From positions 278,747-342,746 of the forward strand of contig NZ_FMAH01000002.1 of NCBI RefSeq assembly GCF_900094545.1: a stretch of DNA of 64,000 nucleotides. The letters run 5' to 3'. This document shows, piece by piece, positions 1 through 8,679 of this stretch. The number at the start of each line of letters is the position of its first letter. The first letter of the stretch is position 1. The notes under the pieces were generated by a model, which saw only the letters and a program-made list of their open reading frames with translations, ran no database searches and was not told where the DNA came from. This DNA comes from Martinezella miluonensis. Its GTDB lineage: Bacteria > Pseudomonadota > Alphaproteobacteria > Rhizobiales > Rhizobiaceae. Position numbers and translations under genes: made by a program.

Positions 1-693
1 GAGCGAGATATCCGACACCTCTTTCGCCCAGGGGCAGAATTCATCCGTCAGCAGAATGACCTTCACGCCAGCGCGGCGTGCCTCCTCGGCGAGCGGTCTC
101 GCCTTGGCGGCGAAGCGGCGAACATCGTGAAGGAAGAGCACGCGGCCCTCGACGGCGCCGTCGAGCAATTCGGCATAGGTGCCGTTCAACCCGTCCATGA
201 AAGCGACGCGCGACCTTGTATAGGAGAGCTGGGCGGCGAAATACTGGGCGATGCCACGGACGTTCTGGTAGGCGGCAACATAGACTTCGCTGGCCGAGAT
301 CAGCGCATCGATGGTCTGCTGCCATTGCGGCGCGGTCGTCAGCTCATAGATCAAGCCGAGATTTTCGACCTGCTGCTGCAGCAACCCGGCGAGAAATTTG
401 CCGTCGCGCAGGTCCTCCTGGAAACGATCCAGGGAGCCTTTGATCTGCCAGGCGGGATTGGAGCGGCTGCCGCGGCGCAGGGCCGCCTTGAGCTCATCGA
501 GACCATCGAAGCCGAGCCGCCGCAGATAACGACCGACGGTCATCTGCGAGATCTCCAACCTGGCCGCAATGGATTTCGCTGTCTCGAAGGGAAGTTCTGC
601 GATGTTGCGCTCGATATAGCTGGCTATCAGCTTGTCGGATTTCGACTTGCGCATTTCCGCGCTCTGCACAAGCTTCAATAGATCCTTCGACAA
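1..693 (-). CDS. RpiR/MurR-family transcriptional regulator, 3' end outside the window
   Basis: Reading leftward from a TTG at 693 (preceded by GGAGGGAAGA), 231 codons are open to the window edge. The first ~75 residues form an RpiR-type helix-turn-helix (ETAKSIAARLEISQMTVGRYLRRLGF). The rest looks like a SIS sugar-phosphate-binding domain (YVAAYQNVRGIAQYFAAQL, then KVILLTDEFCPWA near the edge). RpiR proteins repress or activate transport and catabolic operons in response to phosphosugars or related ligands. It is 54 bp downstream of the PotD-type binding-protein gene on the same strand, so it probably shares its transcript and controls the divergent transporter. An ATG at codon 14 is an alternative start. 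Family call is firm; the ligand is unknown. Confidence 0.85.
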   Translation of the reverse strand, partial: MSKDLLKLVQSAEMRKSKSDKLIASYIERNIAELPFETAKSIAARLEISQMTVGRYLRRLGFDGLDELKAALRRGSRSNPAWQIKGSLDRFQEDLRDGKFLAGLLQQQVENLGLIYELTTAPQWQQTIDALISASEVYVAAYQNVRGIAQYFAAQLSYTRSRVAFMDGLNGTYAELLDGAVEGRVLFLHDVRRFAAKARPLAEEARRAGVKVILLTDEFCPWAKEVSDISL

Positions 694-710
694 TCTTCCC
701 TCCGCTGAAG

Positions 711-732
711 CTCCGCCCGGAACCGGGCGGAG
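711..732 (-). promoter_or_regulatory. Perfect inverted repeat just 3' of the binding-protein gene
   Basis: CTCCGCCCGG at 711-720 and its exact complement at 723-732 can form an 8-10 bp GC stem in the 54-bp gap between the binding-protein stop and the RpiR start. There is no T-run on the minus strand, so it is more likely a transcript-stabilising or attenuating hairpin than a full terminator. Confidence 0.6.
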
Positions 733-747
733 TATCGCATCCTGACA

Positions 748-1791
748 TTACTGCGCTGTCTTGACTTTCGTCCATACGCGATCGAATTGACGGAGCCCCG
801 GTCCCAGATTCTCAAAGATCTGCAGACGCTTCATGGTTTCGTCAGTCGGATTGATTTCCTTGCTATTCTTGATGTTTTCCGGCGTCAATTGGCGAGCCGG
901 CACATTGGGGGTGCCGTTCGTCTGCTGCGCGACATTCAGTGCAGGGACTTCCGGACGGGTATAGAATTGCAGGAACTTGATCGCGTTCGCCTTGTTGGGA
1001 GCCGTTTTCAGCACGCACATATCTTCCTGATACATGGTCGCGCCTTCTTCCGGAATGACGTAGCCGAGGTCCTTCGGATTGCCGAAGACGTTGATCATCG
1101 AACCGACGAAGAAGTGGGCAGCGGCAATGTCGCCGGACTCCACCATCGGGCGCGAGTCATAGGTGAAAGCTGCAACATAGGGCTTCATGTCGATGACCGT
1201 ATCGGCCGCCTGCTGAAGGTCTTCCGACTTGGTCGAATTGACGGAGTGACCGTTGAGGATCAGGCCGACCCCGAGCACTTCACGCATATCGTCGAGCAAC
1301 GTGAACTTCAGGTGCTTGGCCTTCACCGTTGCGACCAGATCCTTCCAGCCGGTGATATCCTTGCCGAGGACGCGGCGGTTGTAGAGAATGCCGACCGTGC
1401 CGAAGGCGTAAGGCAGGCAATACTCGCCCTTCGGATCGCTCTTGGCACGCAGGAACTTGGGATCGATGTTCTTGAAACCCTCATAGGTATTGATGTCGGT
1501 CTTCTCCAGAAGATTGAGCTTGGCCATGATCTCCTGCATGTGCACCGACGGGAAAACGATGTCGTAGCCGGTGGCGCCACCCTGGATCTTGGCAAGCATT
1601 TCCTCGTTGGAGGAGTAGGTCGACAGATTGACCTTGATCTTGCTTTCCTCCTCGAACTTCTGGAGCACGGCCGGATTGATGTATTCGCCCCAGTTATAAA
1701 TATTGAGCTCGTCGGCAAGAACCGCAGTCGGCAGCAACGCCGTAAGCGCAACAAGACCCAGGCGTCTGAACACGCCTTTCAAAATCGTCAT
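748..1791 (-). CDS. Polyamine-type (PotD/PotF-like) ABC transporter substrate-binding protein
   Basis: 347 residues with an N-terminal Sec signal peptide (hydrophobic LGLVALTALLPTAVLA, cleavage about residue 26) followed by LNIYNWGEYINPAVLQKFE, the hallmark start of the PotD/PotF periplasmic family. It captures the substrate in the periplasm for the PotABC-type components encoded divergently from 1955. Length is normal for the family. It is the first gene of a minus-strand unit that continues into the RpiR gene, with a strong inverted repeat in the gap. The substrate cannot be read from the sequence: polyamines are the family default, but the linked DmpA-type peptidase suggests a peptide or amide. 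Confidence 0.88.
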   Translation of the reverse strand: MTILKGVFRRLGLVALTALLPTAVLADELNIYNWGEYINPAVLQKFEEESKIKVNLSTYSSNEEMLAKIQGGATGYDIVFPSVHMQEIMAKLNLLEKTDINTYEGFKNIDPKFLRAKSDPKGEYCLPYAFGTVGILYNRRVLGKDITGWKDLVATVKAKHLKFTLLDDMREVLGVGLILNGHSVNSTKSEDLQQAADTVIDMKPYVAAFTYDSRPMVESGDIAAAHFFVGSMINVFGNPKDLGYVIPEEGATMYQEDMCVLKTAPNKANAIKFLQFYTRPEVPALNVAQQTNGTPNVPARQLTPENIKNSKEINPTDETMKRLQIFENLGPGLRQFDRVWTKVKTAQ

Positions 1792-1954
1792 TTTGGTTCC
1801 CCTTGATAGGATTATTATCCCCTCGGCGCGCCAGGCTCGGCCTCTGTGGAAGCTGTAACCGACCGCGTTGAGGCCGTTGACTTCGACAGAAAAATGATAT
1901 CAACATATCGAAATCGCGCAAGAGTTAATTTAATAACATTTCGGGGAACGAAGC
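1792..1954. promoter_or_regulatory. Divergent promoter region of the first transporter locus
   Basis: 163 bp between the divergent binding-protein gene and the ATPase gene. It must hold both promoters. The right half is AT-rich and contains GATAT-CAAC-ATATC (1896-1909), a short inverted repeat that could be an operator, for example for the linked RpiR protein. No convincing -35/-10 pair could be fixed. Confidence 0.45.
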
Positions 1955-3049
1955 ATGCGAGATGCAATCGTGCGGCTGGTCTCAGCCGCAAAGGCCTTTC
2001 CGACTCCCGAGGGTCGGCAGGTCAAAGCGCTTGACGGTATCGATCTTGAAATCGGCCGTAATGAGTTCATCACACTTCTGGGACCATCCGGCTGCGGCAA
2101 GACCACGCTGCTGCAGGCGATCAGCGGCTTCGCCGAGCTTGATGCCGGCCGCATCGTGATTGACGGAGAAGACATGACGGATCGGCCGCCGTATCGTCGC
2201 CCGGTCAACACCGTCTTCCAGAACTACGCGCTTTTCCCGCACATGAGCGTCGGCGAGAATATCGGCTATGCCCTGGAGGCCGCCGGCGTCGGCAAGGCCG
2301 AACGGATCGAGCGGGTCCGCGCGGTGCTGAAGATGGTCGGCCTGGAAGACATGGAAAGCCGTCTGCCGCGGCAATTGTCGGGCGGCCAGCAACAGCGCGT
2401 GGCGCTTGCCCGCGCCATCGTGGCGCGCCCCAAGGTGCTGCTGCTCGATGAACCGCTTTCGGCCCTCGACCGTCACCTGCGCGAAGCCATGCAGCTCGAG
2501 CTGAAAAACCTACAGCACGAGCTAGGCATCACCTTCATCTTCGTGACGCATGACCAGCAGGAAGCCCTGACGATGTCCGACCGCGTTGCGGTGCTCAACG
2601 GCGGTCGGATCCAGCAGCTCGACTCGCCGCGACAGATCTACGACCACCCCGCCAACACTTTCGTCGCAAGCTTCATCGGTGCAAGCAACCTGTTCGAAGG
2701 GCGCAGCGACGGCCAGGATTTCGTCACCGGCGAAGGCACCGCGATCAGGCACGCACCGAATGTGGCAATTGCGGATAAGCAACCGGCAGTCGCGCTGATC
2801 CGCCCGGAGAATTTCTTCCTGGCCACCTCTACCAGCACTTGCCCGGCCATCGACGTCACTGTGGAGCAGATTGTCTATGTCGGCTCGTCCTTCGAAGTCT
2901 TCGGCAGAACGGCAGGCGGCCGCAAGCTTCTGGCCCATGTTCCAGCCGCCCAGCGCGCAGCGGTCGGCCTACTTGCTGCAGGCCAATCCGCACGCTGGCA
3001 CTACGATCCGGCCAGCGTCCACCTGATCGCCGCGAGAGGGGAAGCCTGA
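1955..3049 (+). CDS. PotA-like ABC transporter ATP-binding protein
   Basis: 364 residues. Walker A GPSGCGKTT is near residue 45, the signature LSGGQQQRVALARA follows, then Walker B VLLLDEPLSALD and the switch histidine in FVTHDQQEAL. The C-terminal third has the TOBE-type fold usual for PotA/PotG (ALIRPENFFL). It energises import through the two permeases downstream. Its TGA overlaps the next ATG (TGATG at 3047-3051), so the genes are translationally coupled. First gene of the operon 1955-5936. Confidence 0.92.
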   Translation: MRDAIVRLVSAAKAFPTPEGRQVKALDGIDLEIGRNEFITLLGPSGCGKTTLLQAISGFAELDAGRIVIDGEDMTDRPPYRRPVNTVFQNYALFPHMSVGENIGYALEAAGVGKAERIERVRAVLKMVGLEDMESRLPRQLSGGQQQRVALARAIVARPKVLLLDEPLSALDRHLREAMQLELKNLQHELGITFIFVTHDQQEALTMSDRVAVLNGGRIQQLDSPRQIYDHPANTFVASFIGASNLFEGRSDGQDFVTGEGTAIRHAPNVAIADKQPAVALIRPENFFLATSTSTCPAIDVTVEQIVYVGSSFEVFGRTAGGRKLLAHVPAAQRAAVGLLAAGQSARWHYDPASVHLIAARGEA

Positions 3050-3948
3050 TGACCATTGCTGCGCGCCAGCGTTTCCAGCTCGGGCTGCTGCTCGGGCCGG
3101 TCACGCTCTTCCTCTTGATCTTCTTTATCGTTCCGCTCGGCATCATGGTGGTAACGAGCTTCCTGGCGCCGGGCCTTTATGGCGGCGTCGAATGGAGCTT
3201 CTATCCCGATAATTTCGGCCGCATCCTCGGCTTCGCCAATCCGGAATTCGAGGAATACGACCCGGTCTATATCGGCATCTTCCTTCGCTCGCTGAGGATC
3301 GCGGCCATGACGGTGGTGGCGACGCTTGTCGTCTGCTACCCGGCGGCCTTCTATGTTAGCCGGCTACCGGATAAATGGAAGAGCTTCTGCCTCTTCCTGA
3401 TCACTCTGCCGTTCTTCTCCAGCCTGATCGTGCGGCTCTTCGTCTGGGTGATGATCTTGCGCCCGACGGGACTGATCAATAACGCACTGATAGCGACGGG
3501 CGTGATCTCGACGCCGCTGGAGATGATCTATACAGACGGCGCGATCATACTCGGCATGGTCTATGTCTTCATTCCGTTCATGTTCATGCCGGTCTATGCC
3601 AGCATCGAGAAGCTCGACTGGCGGCTCATTCAAGCATCGCTCGATCTCGGCGCCGGCCCGATCCGGACCTTCTTCCGTATCGTCCTGCCACTCACCACGC
3701 CGGGGATCATTGGCGGCTCCGTCATCGTCTTCATCCCCGCGCTCGGCAATTTCGTCGTGCCGGCCGTGTTGGGCGGCGCCAAGGTGATGATGCTCGGCAG
3801 CCTCATCGAAGCGCAGTTCCTTTCCGCCCGCAACTGGCCGTTCGGCTCGGCGCTCGCCATGATGGTCATGGCCGTGATGCTGGTGCTGCTCGTCGCCTAT
3901 GTTATCGTCTCCGGCCGCCGCAACGCGACCGCAGCACTGACGGTATGA
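3049..3948 (+). CDS. PotB-like ABC transporter permease
   Basis: 299 residues from the ATG that overlaps the preceding stop; a longer reading upstream only runs antisense-like sequence inside the ATPase gene. About six hydrophobic helices start with LLLGPVTLFLLIFFIVPLGIMV. The EAA-type cytoplasmic loop that docks on the ATPase is visible (ASLDLGAGPIRTFFRIVLP). Together with the next gene it forms the inner-membrane channel. Family assignment is strong; substrate is open. Confidence 0.9.
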   Translation: MTIAARQRFQLGLLLGPVTLFLLIFFIVPLGIMVVTSFLAPGLYGGVEWSFYPDNFGRILGFANPEFEEYDPVYIGIFLRSLRIAAMTVVATLVVCYPAAFYVSRLPDKWKSFCLFLITLPFFSSLIVRLFVWVMILRPTGLINNALIATGVISTPLEMIYTDGAIILGMVYVFIPFMFMPVYASIEKLDWRLIQASLDLGAGPIRTFFRIVLPLTTPGIIGGSVIVFIPALGNFVVPAVLGGAKVMMLGSLIEAQFLSARNWPFGSALAMMVMAVMLVLLVAYVIVSGRRNATAALTV

Positions 3949-3958
3949 GGAGGGATTC

Positions 3959-4789
3959 ATGAAGATCGCACGCACCCTCTTCAACGGCGGACTGGCACTT
4001 TACACGATGCTGTTCTTCGCCTTCATCTATATTCCGCTCGTCCTGATCGCCGTCTATTCGTTCAATTCGAACCCGGTCAACATGATGAGCTGGAGTGGCT
4101 TCACCACGGACTGGTACGCTAAGGTCTTCGGCTTCAAGACGGCCTCTTCCGAGAGCGCTCTCTATATCGAATCGACCGATCAGCTGATTGCTGCCGTCTT
4201 CAACAGCCTGAAGATCGCTATCTCCACCACGGCGATCTCGACCGTGCTCGGGACTGCCATGGCAATTGCGCTCCACCGGTTCAATTTTCTCGGCAAGCGC
4301 TTCTATCAGGTCGCCATGTTCATGCCGATGCTGATGCCCGACATCGTTCTCGGCATCGCGCTTCTGATCTTCTTCGTCAGCGCCGGCATAAAGCTCGGCC
4401 TGATGACCATCATTATCGGCCAATGCACCTTCCTGATCTCCTATGTCTTTATCGTCGTCTCGGCACGACTGGCAGGCATGGATCGGACGCTGGAAAATGC
4501 TTCGGCCGATCTTGGCGCCAACGAGTGGATGACGTTCCGCCGCGTGGTGCTGCCACAGCTCATGCCGGGCATCCTCGGCGGGGCGCTGCTTGCCTTCATC
4601 ATCTCGATGGATGACCTGGTGATCACCTACTTCATCGCCGGCGTCGACGTCACGACACTGCCGATGTTCATCTTCGCCATGCTCCGTCGCGGCATCAAAC
4701 CCGAGATCAATGCAATCGCGGTGATGATGCTGACCTTCTCCTTCCTCGTGGCCTCGCTTGGCCTTTATCTTCGCTCCCGGCAGAAATGA
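3959..4789 (+). CDS. PotC-like ABC transporter permease
   Basis: 276 residues, preceded by GAGGAGGGATTC, a good ribosome site. The first helix (TMLFFAFIYIPLVLIAVYSF) and the ...SFNSNP motif are typical of PotC/PotI. The EAA loop reads NASADLGANEWMTFRRVVLP. It pairs with the PotB-like permease 10 bp upstream. The following peptidase gene begins one base after its stop, which ties the peptidase to the transporter. Confidence 0.9.
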   Translation: MKIARTLFNGGLALYTMLFFAFIYIPLVLIAVYSFNSNPVNMMSWSGFTTDWYAKVFGFKTASSESALYIESTDQLIAAVFNSLKIAISTTAISTVLGTAMAIALHRFNFLGKRFYQVAMFMPMLMPDIVLGIALLIFFVSAGIKLGLMTIIIGQCTFLISYVFIVVSARLAGMDRTLENASADLGANEWMTFRRVVLPQLMPGILGGALLAFIISMDDLVITYFIAGVDVTTLPMFIFAMLRRGIKPEINAIAVMMLTFSFLVASLGLYLRSRQK

Positions 4790-4790
4790 C

Positions 4791-5936
4791 ATGACCATAA
4801 AAACAAACCCCCGCAGACCACGCGGCCGCCAGCTTGGCCTGCCCTTTACCGGCCACACCGGCGCAAACAATGCCATCACGGACGTGGCCGGCATCGGCGT
4901 CGGCTTCCGCACCATCATCGAGGACGAGCCGCGTCCCGGCCGCCCGCGCCCGACGCGCACCGGGGTGACCGCCATCCTGCCGCATATGCACTCGGAGACA
5001 CCCGTCCCCGTCTACGCCGGCGTCCATCGCTTCAACGGCAATGGCGAGATGACCGGCACGCACTGGATCGAGGACGGCGGCTATTTTCTCGGCCCTGTCG
5101 TCATCACCAATACCCATGGCGTCGGCATGGCACACCACGCCACCGTCAAATGGATGATCGACCACTATGCCTCGACCTACCAGACAGACGACTTCCTCTG
5201 GATCATGCCTGTCATCGCCGAGACCTATGACGGCGCGCTGAACGATATCAATGGAATGCACGTCAGCGAGGCCGATGTGCGCGCCGCGCTTGATAGCGTT
5301 GCGGCCGGCCCGGTGCAGGAAGGCAATTGCGGCGGCGGCACCGGCATGATTACCTACGGCTTCAAGGGTGGAACGGGCACGTCCTCCCGCATCCTCGAGT
5401 TCGATGGACGCAGCTACACGATCGGCACGCTGGTACAGGCCAATCATGGCCAGCGCGACTGGCTGACGATATCGGGCGTGCCGGTCGGTCGGCACATGCG
5501 GGATGGCACCCCGCAGAGCCAGCTTCAGGAGCGCGGTTCGATCATCGTCGTCATCGCCACCGACTTGCCGCTGGCGCCGCACCAGCTGAAACGGCTAGCA
5601 CGGCGTGCCGCCATCGGCATCGGCCGCAACGGTACGCCGGGCGGCAACAATTCCGGCGACATCTTCCTGGCGTTCTCGACCGCCAATGCACATCCGATGG
5701 CGCACAAGGCCAACGGGCATCTGCCCCTGCAGATCGTCAATGACGAACCCCTCGACCCCGTCTATATGGCAGCCGTCGACAGCGTCGAAGAGGCCGTTGT
5801 CAACGCGATGCTGGCGGCCGAGGATATGGGTGGCACGCCGCATGATCGATTCCGAATCCAGGCCATTTCTCACGACCGGCTTGCCGAGCTGATACGGCAA
5901 TATGGAAGGATGGAGCCGGAAAGGGCACATTCGTAG
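4791..5936 (+). CDS. P1-family (DmpA/BapA-type) aminopeptidase
   Basis: 381 residues from ATG 4791, one base after the permease stop. P1-family enzymes are N-terminal nucleophile hydrolases that self-cleave before a catalytic serine and release N-terminal D-, L- or beta-amino acids from small peptides and amides. Family marks are NAITDVAGIGVG near residue 28, NCGGGTGMITYGFKGGTG near 179, and GGNNSGDIFLAFSTAN near 284, which places the likely cleavage/nucleophile Ser at about residue 288. There is no signal peptide, so it should act in the cytoplasm on cargo brought in by the PotABC-type system. The exact substrate class is unknown. A terminator follows. Confidence 0.88.
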   Translation: MTIKTNPRRPRGRQLGLPFTGHTGANNAITDVAGIGVGFRTIIEDEPRPGRPRPTRTGVTAILPHMHSETPVPVYAGVHRFNGNGEMTGTHWIEDGGYFLGPVVITNTHGVGMAHHATVKWMIDHYASTYQTDDFLWIMPVIAETYDGALNDINGMHVSEADVRAALDSVAAGPVQEGNCGGGTGMITYGFKGGTGTSSRILEFDGRSYTIGTLVQANHGQRDWLTISGVPVGRHMRDGTPQSQLQERGSIIVVIATDLPLAPHQLKRLARRAAIGIGRNGTPGGNNSGDIFLAFSTANAHPMAHKANGHLPLQIVNDEPLDPVYMAAVDSVEEAVVNAMLAAEDMGGTPHDRFRIQAISHDRLAELIRQYGRMEPERAHS

Positions 5937-5960
5937 GCCGATAGATCTGCAAACAGATCG

Positions 5961-5998
5961 TCAGCGCCATTGGGTTTCCCGCGGCGCTGATCCCTTTT
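5961..5998 (+). terminator. Rho-independent terminator after the peptidase operon
   Basis: TCAGCGCC (5961-5968) pairs with GGCGCTGA (5983-5990), with an inner GGG/CCC stem in the loop, followed by TCCCTTTTGC. It sits 24 bp after the peptidase stop and closes the plus-strand operon. Confidence 0.75.
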
Positions 5999-6143
5999 GC
6001 GACGGTGTGCCGGGCTCGACAAGCTCCCCCGTCGGAATAGGGGCCGCGGAAGTCTCCTCAACTCGTGGCACTATGCTTCGTTCGCCGCCGGAAACACGAT
6101 GGGCACCGTCGCCTCGCCGCGGCACCGCGTCTGGACAAGGCCG

Positions 6144-8348
6144 TTATCGCGACCTGAGCTGGGCGATCGACAGCAGCAAGTCCGCACTCATACCGATATT
6201 GGACCCGCCTGTCAGGATCGCCGATCCCGGCGAATTCGTGTTCACGCCATTTGCCGCATCGTAAACGGCGGAGAAGCGCTTGAGCAGGTTGTTGACCTTG
6301 GCGGGATCATGCAAATCCTTCACCGGAAACAGCTTTTCCAGCATTTTGGCCTGACGGGTCACGTCCATATTGGACATGGCGGACGGCAAGGAGAATGTGG
6401 TTTTGATCACATTGTAGAGCGCTGGATCCGCCATGATATCGTAGACGGAATTGACCTGCGGCGCCTTTCGCTGGAAGTAGAGCGCCAGCCGGATGCCGTC
6501 GTTGGAAGCACCCTGCTGAGATTCCAGGCTTTGATGGAGATAAAGATCGTCCGTGGCAAGACGCGTGCCCTTGTTTTGGCTCGTCGATATCTTGGAGTTG
6601 GTCAGATTCCCCTTGGAGTCGAAATTGAAGACACTGACCATCGCCTTGAACTTCTGACCGGCCGGCGAGTTCAGGAATCCCTTCGCATCCTCCGGATCGG
6701 AGGTGAAAGCCTTCTTCAGTGTGTTCTTGTCGACTGTCTTGGGATCGATGTTGTTGGCGACGAGGATGAAATCCGTCAGCTTCTTGTCCGCCAGAAGATC
6801 GTCGACGCTCTTGACCTTGCCGATCGACTTGATGAAATTGTTGGCCGCGTCCTTCACATCCTTGACGGCCTTTTCCCGCATCTGGCCCGTCAATCCGAAG
6901 GTCTTTGCCTTGGAATAGGCCGATACGAAGCTGTTCATCGAGGCGAGTGGCAGAGCCTCGACAGCCGGGCGAAGATGGCCTTTGCTGTCGAAATTAAACG
7001 CCTTCGCGAGATCGACAAATCTCTGGTCCTTGAGGGATCCGACATAGCTCTTGCTGTCGTATGGATCGCTCTCCAGTATCTTTCGCAGCTGCTCTCTCGA
7101 CAATTCGTTCTTGTCTATCCCGTAGGCCCGAAGCGCCATCTCCTGCACAGTCGGAAGATCTTTGGACTGAAAGTCGTTGGCGGCGAAGAAGTCGTTGATC
7201 GTCTTTATCTTGCCGACCACCGCGGCGTAGTGGGTTTCGGCGTCCTTGAACAAGGTCTGCCGGGCATCCGCATAGTGCGCCATGTATTTATCGGAGGTCG
7301 TCTTGATGCTGGCGTCCGTCTGCGCCGGCTGGCCGGCGGGAAGCGATCCGTCCGGCGAAAAATTGAACGCGGAAACCATTTCAGTCATTCCGGTCACGAA
7401 CGCATAGTTTTTGTCGGAAACGGCCAGGCTGAATTGCTTGGCCGTGACTTTCGAATTCACCCCGAAAGCGCTCTTTACGTAGGAGAACAGTCTGTTATCG
7501 CCGGTGATGTCATCAGCCGATCGGACCTTCCCAATCTGCTGGTGATAATACTGGTCGTTGCTGGTCGCCGAAGCCAAGGTGGTCAGGGTCGGCACCGTGT
7601 TATCGTAGCGGGATATCAGCGCCTCTTTCTGCTGTGCCGTTTGGGCGGTGGCGCCGGAAAGCGTGCCATCCGGCTTGAAGCCGAATTCCGAGGCGATCAG
7701 CTTGTATGTTGCCTGGGCCGAAGTCGACGAGAAATTGCTCGCTGTATTGACGAAGCTGTTGGGATCATTGAGATCGCTGGTCAGAACAGACTTCAGGAAG
7801 CTCTTCGATATATGGGTCGCATCGAGACCATGAGCGGTAAGCACATAATCCCGCATCCTGGTACTGTTGACGATATCATCGACATTCGTCGCCTTGTCGA
7901 TCCACGAGCTGTAAAATGCGCTCTCCTTCTTCGCCAACGTCGCTTCGTTGGCGAAAGACCGCTCGTAAAGACCGATGGTATCGTTCTTCTGCGCGTCGCT
8001 TTGAGCCGCTGGCTTGGTGGAATTGGCGGTGAAATTGAAGGCAGCCGCGAATTGCCGATAGCGATTGTCGTTGAGCTTGTTTGCAAAGCTGCTGCTGTTG
8101 CTGAGATCGCTCGTCAGCACCTTCTTCATGAAGGCTTTGGCGTAGGTCATGTCCTCGAGGCCGTAGGCCTTCATCGCATAGCTGTATAGCTTTTGATCGG
8201 CGAGGAATTCGTCGACGTTTTTGATCTTGCCGATGTGAGTATCGTAATACTGCTGGTCACTTTTGACGCTGGCCTGCTTGGCGACACGCGCAAGCGTTGT
8301 CGCCATGTCCTTTGTCGCAGTCACGTAGCCGAGATACGTTGAAATCAT
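6144..8348 (-). CDS. DUF1217 protein with six tandem repeats
   Basis: 734 residues from ATG 8348 (MISTYLGYV); 19 codons of a longer reading lack coding character. The chain is built from six units of about 107-130 residues, starting near residues 43, 156, 274, 381, 511 and 633. Each has a version of GKIKNVDEFLADQKL, then a helix with AYG, then LTSDLSDxxSF, then AFNF. Unit 3 lacks the LTSD segment and unit 6 is the most divergent. DUF1217 is an alphaproteobacterial domain often found near flagellar genes; no biochemical role is known to me. There is no signal peptide or membrane helix, so a structural or secreted role is only a guess. No motility gene is nearby. Confidence 0.85.
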   Translation of the reverse strand: MISTYLGYVTATKDMATTLARVAKQASVKSDQQYYDTHIGKIKNVDEFLADQKLYSYAMKAYGLEDMTYAKAFMKKVLTSDLSNSSSFANKLNDNRYRQFAAAFNFTANSTKPAAQSDAQKNDTIGLYERSFANEATLAKKESAFYSSWIDKATNVDDIVNSTRMRDYVLTAHGLDATHISKSFLKSVLTSDLNDPNSFVNTASNFSSTSAQATYKLIASEFGFKPDGTLSGATAQTAQQKEALISRYDNTVPTLTTLASATSNDQYYHQQIGKVRSADDITGDNRLFSYVKSAFGVNSKVTAKQFSLAVSDKNYAFVTGMTEMVSAFNFSPDGSLPAGQPAQTDASIKTTSDKYMAHYADARQTLFKDAETHYAAVVGKIKTINDFFAANDFQSKDLPTVQEMALRAYGIDKNELSREQLRKILESDPYDSKSYVGSLKDQRFVDLAKAFNFDSKGHLRPAVEALPLASMNSFVSAYSKAKTFGLTGQMREKAVKDVKDAANNFIKSIGKVKSVDDLLADKKLTDFILVANNIDPKTVDKNTLKKAFTSDPEDAKGFLNSPAGQKFKAMVSVFNFDSKGNLTNSKISTSQNKGTRLATDDLYLHQSLESQQGASNDGIRLALYFQRKAPQVNSVYDIMADPALYNVIKTTFSLPSAMSNMDVTRQAKMLEKLFPVKDLHDPAKVNNLLKRFSAVYDAANGVNTNSPGSAILTGGSNIGMSADLLLSIAQLRSR

Positions 8349-8679
8349 GGATCGCCCCCACAGCGCGCAATTCACCAACACTAGCCCCGATGCACACAAT
8401 CGCAACCAGACCTTGCGCGAGGCTAGATCGACAATCTCTGGGCCTGTTCGCTATACCGCTGGCTGTCTTAAGGCTGTCTAAAAGGCCGCATCTGCCGACA
8501 ATGGAAGAATGCACCTGGCCGGCTCACATGGAGGCGCAAAATCCGAAGAGCAAGGTTTTCGGTTAAGAATCAACCGATCATGGCCTGCCCGGAGGTGCTG
8601 CCTCAGAGTGCATCCGAACTTGGCTCCGGCAGCAGCGCAGACTCACGGCCATGACTGGGTATATCCCTGAATTCCGCGA
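8349..8679. other. Intergenic region upstream of the DUF1217 gene
   Basis: 331 bp between the TadG-like stop and the DUF1217 start, both on the minus strand. It should hold the promoter of the DUF1217 gene. I found no credible ORF or hairpin with a T-run. Confidence 0.4.

Noticed and set aside
787..1806. 339-codon plus-strand frame opposite the PotD-type gene
   Set aside because: Antisense shadow caused by GC-rich codon bias; the minus strand has the signal peptide and family motifs.
5997..8189. 730-codon plus-strand open frame opposite the DUF1217 gene
   Set aside because: It is the antisense of a repeat protein with clear domain structure; its own translation lacks motifs and a ribosome site.
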